Shown in pieces: positions 62,559 through 64,000 of a stretch of DNA of 64,000 nt. Source of the stretch: Acidaminococcus fermentans (GTDB lineage: Bacteria > Bacillota > Negativicutes > Acidaminococcales > Acidaminococcaceae); NCBI RefSeq assembly GCF_009696675.1, contig NZ_VULN01000013.1, forward strand, positions 1 through 64,000, in the 5' to 3' direction. The translations under genes were made by a program, and so were the position numbers. The notes under the pieces are model-generated. The model had not been told where the DNA came from, searched no databases, and was given only the letters and a program-made list of their open reading frames with translations. The first letter of the stretch is position 1. Every line of letters starts with the position of its first letter.

Positions 62559-64000
62559 ATGACGGGCGTGGAAAGAAAAATCGTTTTTGCACTGGCATCC
62601 ATGGCGGTGTGGGGGGTGGCCCTGCCTGCAGCGGCAGAGACACATGATAAGATCGGGATTTCGGTAACCAGGGATACGGTGATGGCAGATGAAACCAAAA
62701 GTCCATTCACTGCCTATGCAGAGCCGTTGGAGATAGGGCTGAAGAATATCATAGGCATACAAGTGTCCCAGGGGGCTGCCTTGGATCTGGGAAAGCAAAG
62801 TGAAACGATTACAACGGCTGGTGGATCCATTGATGGAGATGGTAAATGGGATATCATCAGTTTGGAAGTCAAGGACCAGGGAAGCAGTCTGCTGGGCGGT
62901 GCGCAGACCACTATCCAGGCAATCCAGGAAACGGATGGTACCCATAATGTGATTGGATTGGAAGCCCAGGCCGGTACAGCCGTAACGCTGGGAGAACAGG
63001 CTTCCATCACAGCAACAGTGAATCCCGAACTGGTTACTACAGGCTCCAGTGGCCCATACAAAAACACGCGCAGCTATGGAATGATTGTCAATGGATCGGT
63101 TGTTGAACTGGGACCTGATGCCACGGTAGAATCGTCTAATGGATATGATGCCACAGGTGTCCTTACCCAAAATGAGGGAGGGAAAACGACCCTGGGAGAC
63201 TCAGCACGGATTCAGGTATCCAGCCCTGCTGGTTTTGTGACTGGGATATTTACAAAAGATAAGGGAACCACTATCTTGGGCCGCAATGTGGTTGTTGCAG
63301 CCGATGCGTCGGTGGCTGCTTACGGGATAAATACCGGCAGCCAGGGGAAAACAGTGGCAGGAGATGGACTTTCCGTTACGGCAGACAACAAAGGAGATGG
63401 TTTTACATATGCCATTTTTACCAGTGACAACGGAAATGCTGAAATCGGCGATGATGCTTCTCTGACAGCCACAAACAGAAATGGAGGAAGTATTGCCGGC
63501 ATTGACACCGAATCCGGGGGCACTGCCTCAGTCGGAAACCGTGCATCCATTACCGTGTCCAACACCGGGGGGAATGCTATAGGGATTTCCAGTTATGGAG
63601 GTACCACCCTGACGGGAACCGATACTTCCATTACCGTAAACAGTCTGGAAGGAATGGGGATTTATACCGATAGTGGAACCACCTCTCTGGAAAGCGGCTC
63701 CATCGCTGTAAATGGTAAAGGCGGAATGGGGATTGTCAGCTATAATAACGGATATACTGTTGCAGGTGACCATACCTCCATTACCGTAACCGGGGAAAAA
63801 TCAGAAGATCTGGGAGGCAGCAAAGGCATTTACAGTTTTTACGATGGCATCACCAGTCTGGGAAATAACGCCTCCATTACCGTAACCGGCAGCGAAGGAA
63901 CAGGGATTGTCAGTGAAGAAGGCGGGAAAACGATTGTTGGTGAAAATGCTTCTGTTACGGTAAAAGGGGAAAACGGCGTGGGTATTTCCAGCCTTTCCCA
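62559..64000 (+). CDS. Surface protein with beta-helix-like repeats, autotransporter type (5' part; runs off the window)
   Basis: The frame from ATG 62559 (AGGGGG upstream) stays open for 480 codons to the window edge. A signal peptide begins MTGVERKIVF and ends PAAAE (about residue 27). The rest is a Gly/Thr/Ser-rich series of loose repeats of about 20-30 residues with the core LG(D/N)xASITVTG...G(I/M)GI, for example near codons 325-345 and 425-475. Such repeats form beta-solenoids in type Va autotransporters and related adhesins. No membrane anchor is visible because the gene is cut. It is probably a third surface adhesin in this locus; codon use is more A/T-ending than in housekeeping genes. 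Confidence 0.78.
   Translation, partial: MTGVERKIVFALASMAVWGVALPAAAETHDKIGISVTRDTVMADETKSPFTAYAEPLEIGLKNIIGIQVSQGAALDLGKQSETITTAGGSIDGDGKWDIISLEVKDQGSSLLGGAQTTIQAIQETDGTHNVIGLEAQAGTAVTLGEQASITATVNPELVTTGSSGPYKNTRSYGMIVNGSVVELGPDATVESSNGYDATGVLTQNEGGKTTLGDSARIQVSSPAGFVTGIFTKDKGTTILGRNVVVAADASVAAYGINTGSQGKTVAGDGLSVTADNKGDGFTYAIFTSDNGNAEIGDDASLTATNRNGGSIAGIDTESGGTASVGNRASITVSNTGGNAIGISSYGGTTLTGTDTSITVNSLEGMGIYTDSGTTSLESGSIAVNGKGGMGIVSYNNGYTVAGDHTSITVTGEKSEDLGGSKGIYSFYDGITSLGNNASITVTGSEGTGIVSEEGGKTIVGENASVTVKGENGVGISSLS

Overview
The window looks like a chromosomal segment of a diderm Firmicute of the class Negativicutes, most like Acidaminococcus or a close relative. The ribosomal gene order and the zinc-type S14 are Firmicute-like. 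Yet the window also encodes outer-membrane trimeric autotransporters that end in an SLH domain and the remains of a TonB-dependent receptor. Anaerobic metabolism fits: AsrABC sulfite reductase, an [FeFe]-hydrogenase and a carboxynorspermidine-type polyamine route. Most genes are G+C-rich. The accessory spacers and adhesin promoters are markedly A+T-rich. The species name is inference.

Layout. 1-121: right end of an IS3-family element. 165-8590: a secreted protein (minus strand), then a plus-strand run with a hypothetical protein, phosphohexomutase, galE, an ABC-F ATPase, a UDG-family glycosylase, the split ThrE-type exporter and a small cupin. 8877-13561: str cluster (L7Ae-like protein, rpsL, rpsG, fusA, tuf) with its own promoter. 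13683-28000: S10, spc and alpha clusters from rpsJ to rplQ, including secY, adk, infA and rpoA; map is absent from between adk and infA. 28401-34000: a second secreted protein, a decayed TonB receptor, a YfcE-type phosphoesterase and asrABC. 34239-38168: a second ABC-F, the [FeFe]-hydrogenase and a His-tailed membrane protein. 38237-38599: an apparently independent structured RNA gene. 38637-44569: polyamine genes (arginine/lysine decarboxylase-type enzyme, speE, speB, carboxynorspermidine synthase, nspC). 44744-48903: pstSCAB-phoU behind TTTACA direct repeats. 49216-52407: two LysR regulators and niaR. 52845-64000: two trimeric autotransporters with C-terminal SLH domains and the start of a third, beta-helix-like surface protein.

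How the parts relate. The ribosomal block is housekeeping. Arginine can pass to agmatine and then putrescine (decarboxylase and SpeB). Putrescine can then be lengthened by SpeE or by the carboxynorspermidine pair. The adhesins carry a membrane anchor, a coiled coil and then an SLH domain, which would sit in the periplasm and could tie the outer membrane to peptidoglycan. In related Negativicutes SLH domains bind polyamine-decorated peptidoglycan, so the polyamine and adhesin genes may be functionally linked, although this is inference.

The most unusual signals are non-coding. One is a promoter-structure-terminator RNA gene at 38237-38599. Another is a family of at least ten intergenic arrays of in-register heptamers, GTCNNNR, often in inverted pairs around other palindromes and next to terminators. 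A third is a NiaR-like palindrome in front of the giant adhesin. There are also several MITE/REP-like inverted repeats. I see no tRNA, rRNA or CRISPR array.
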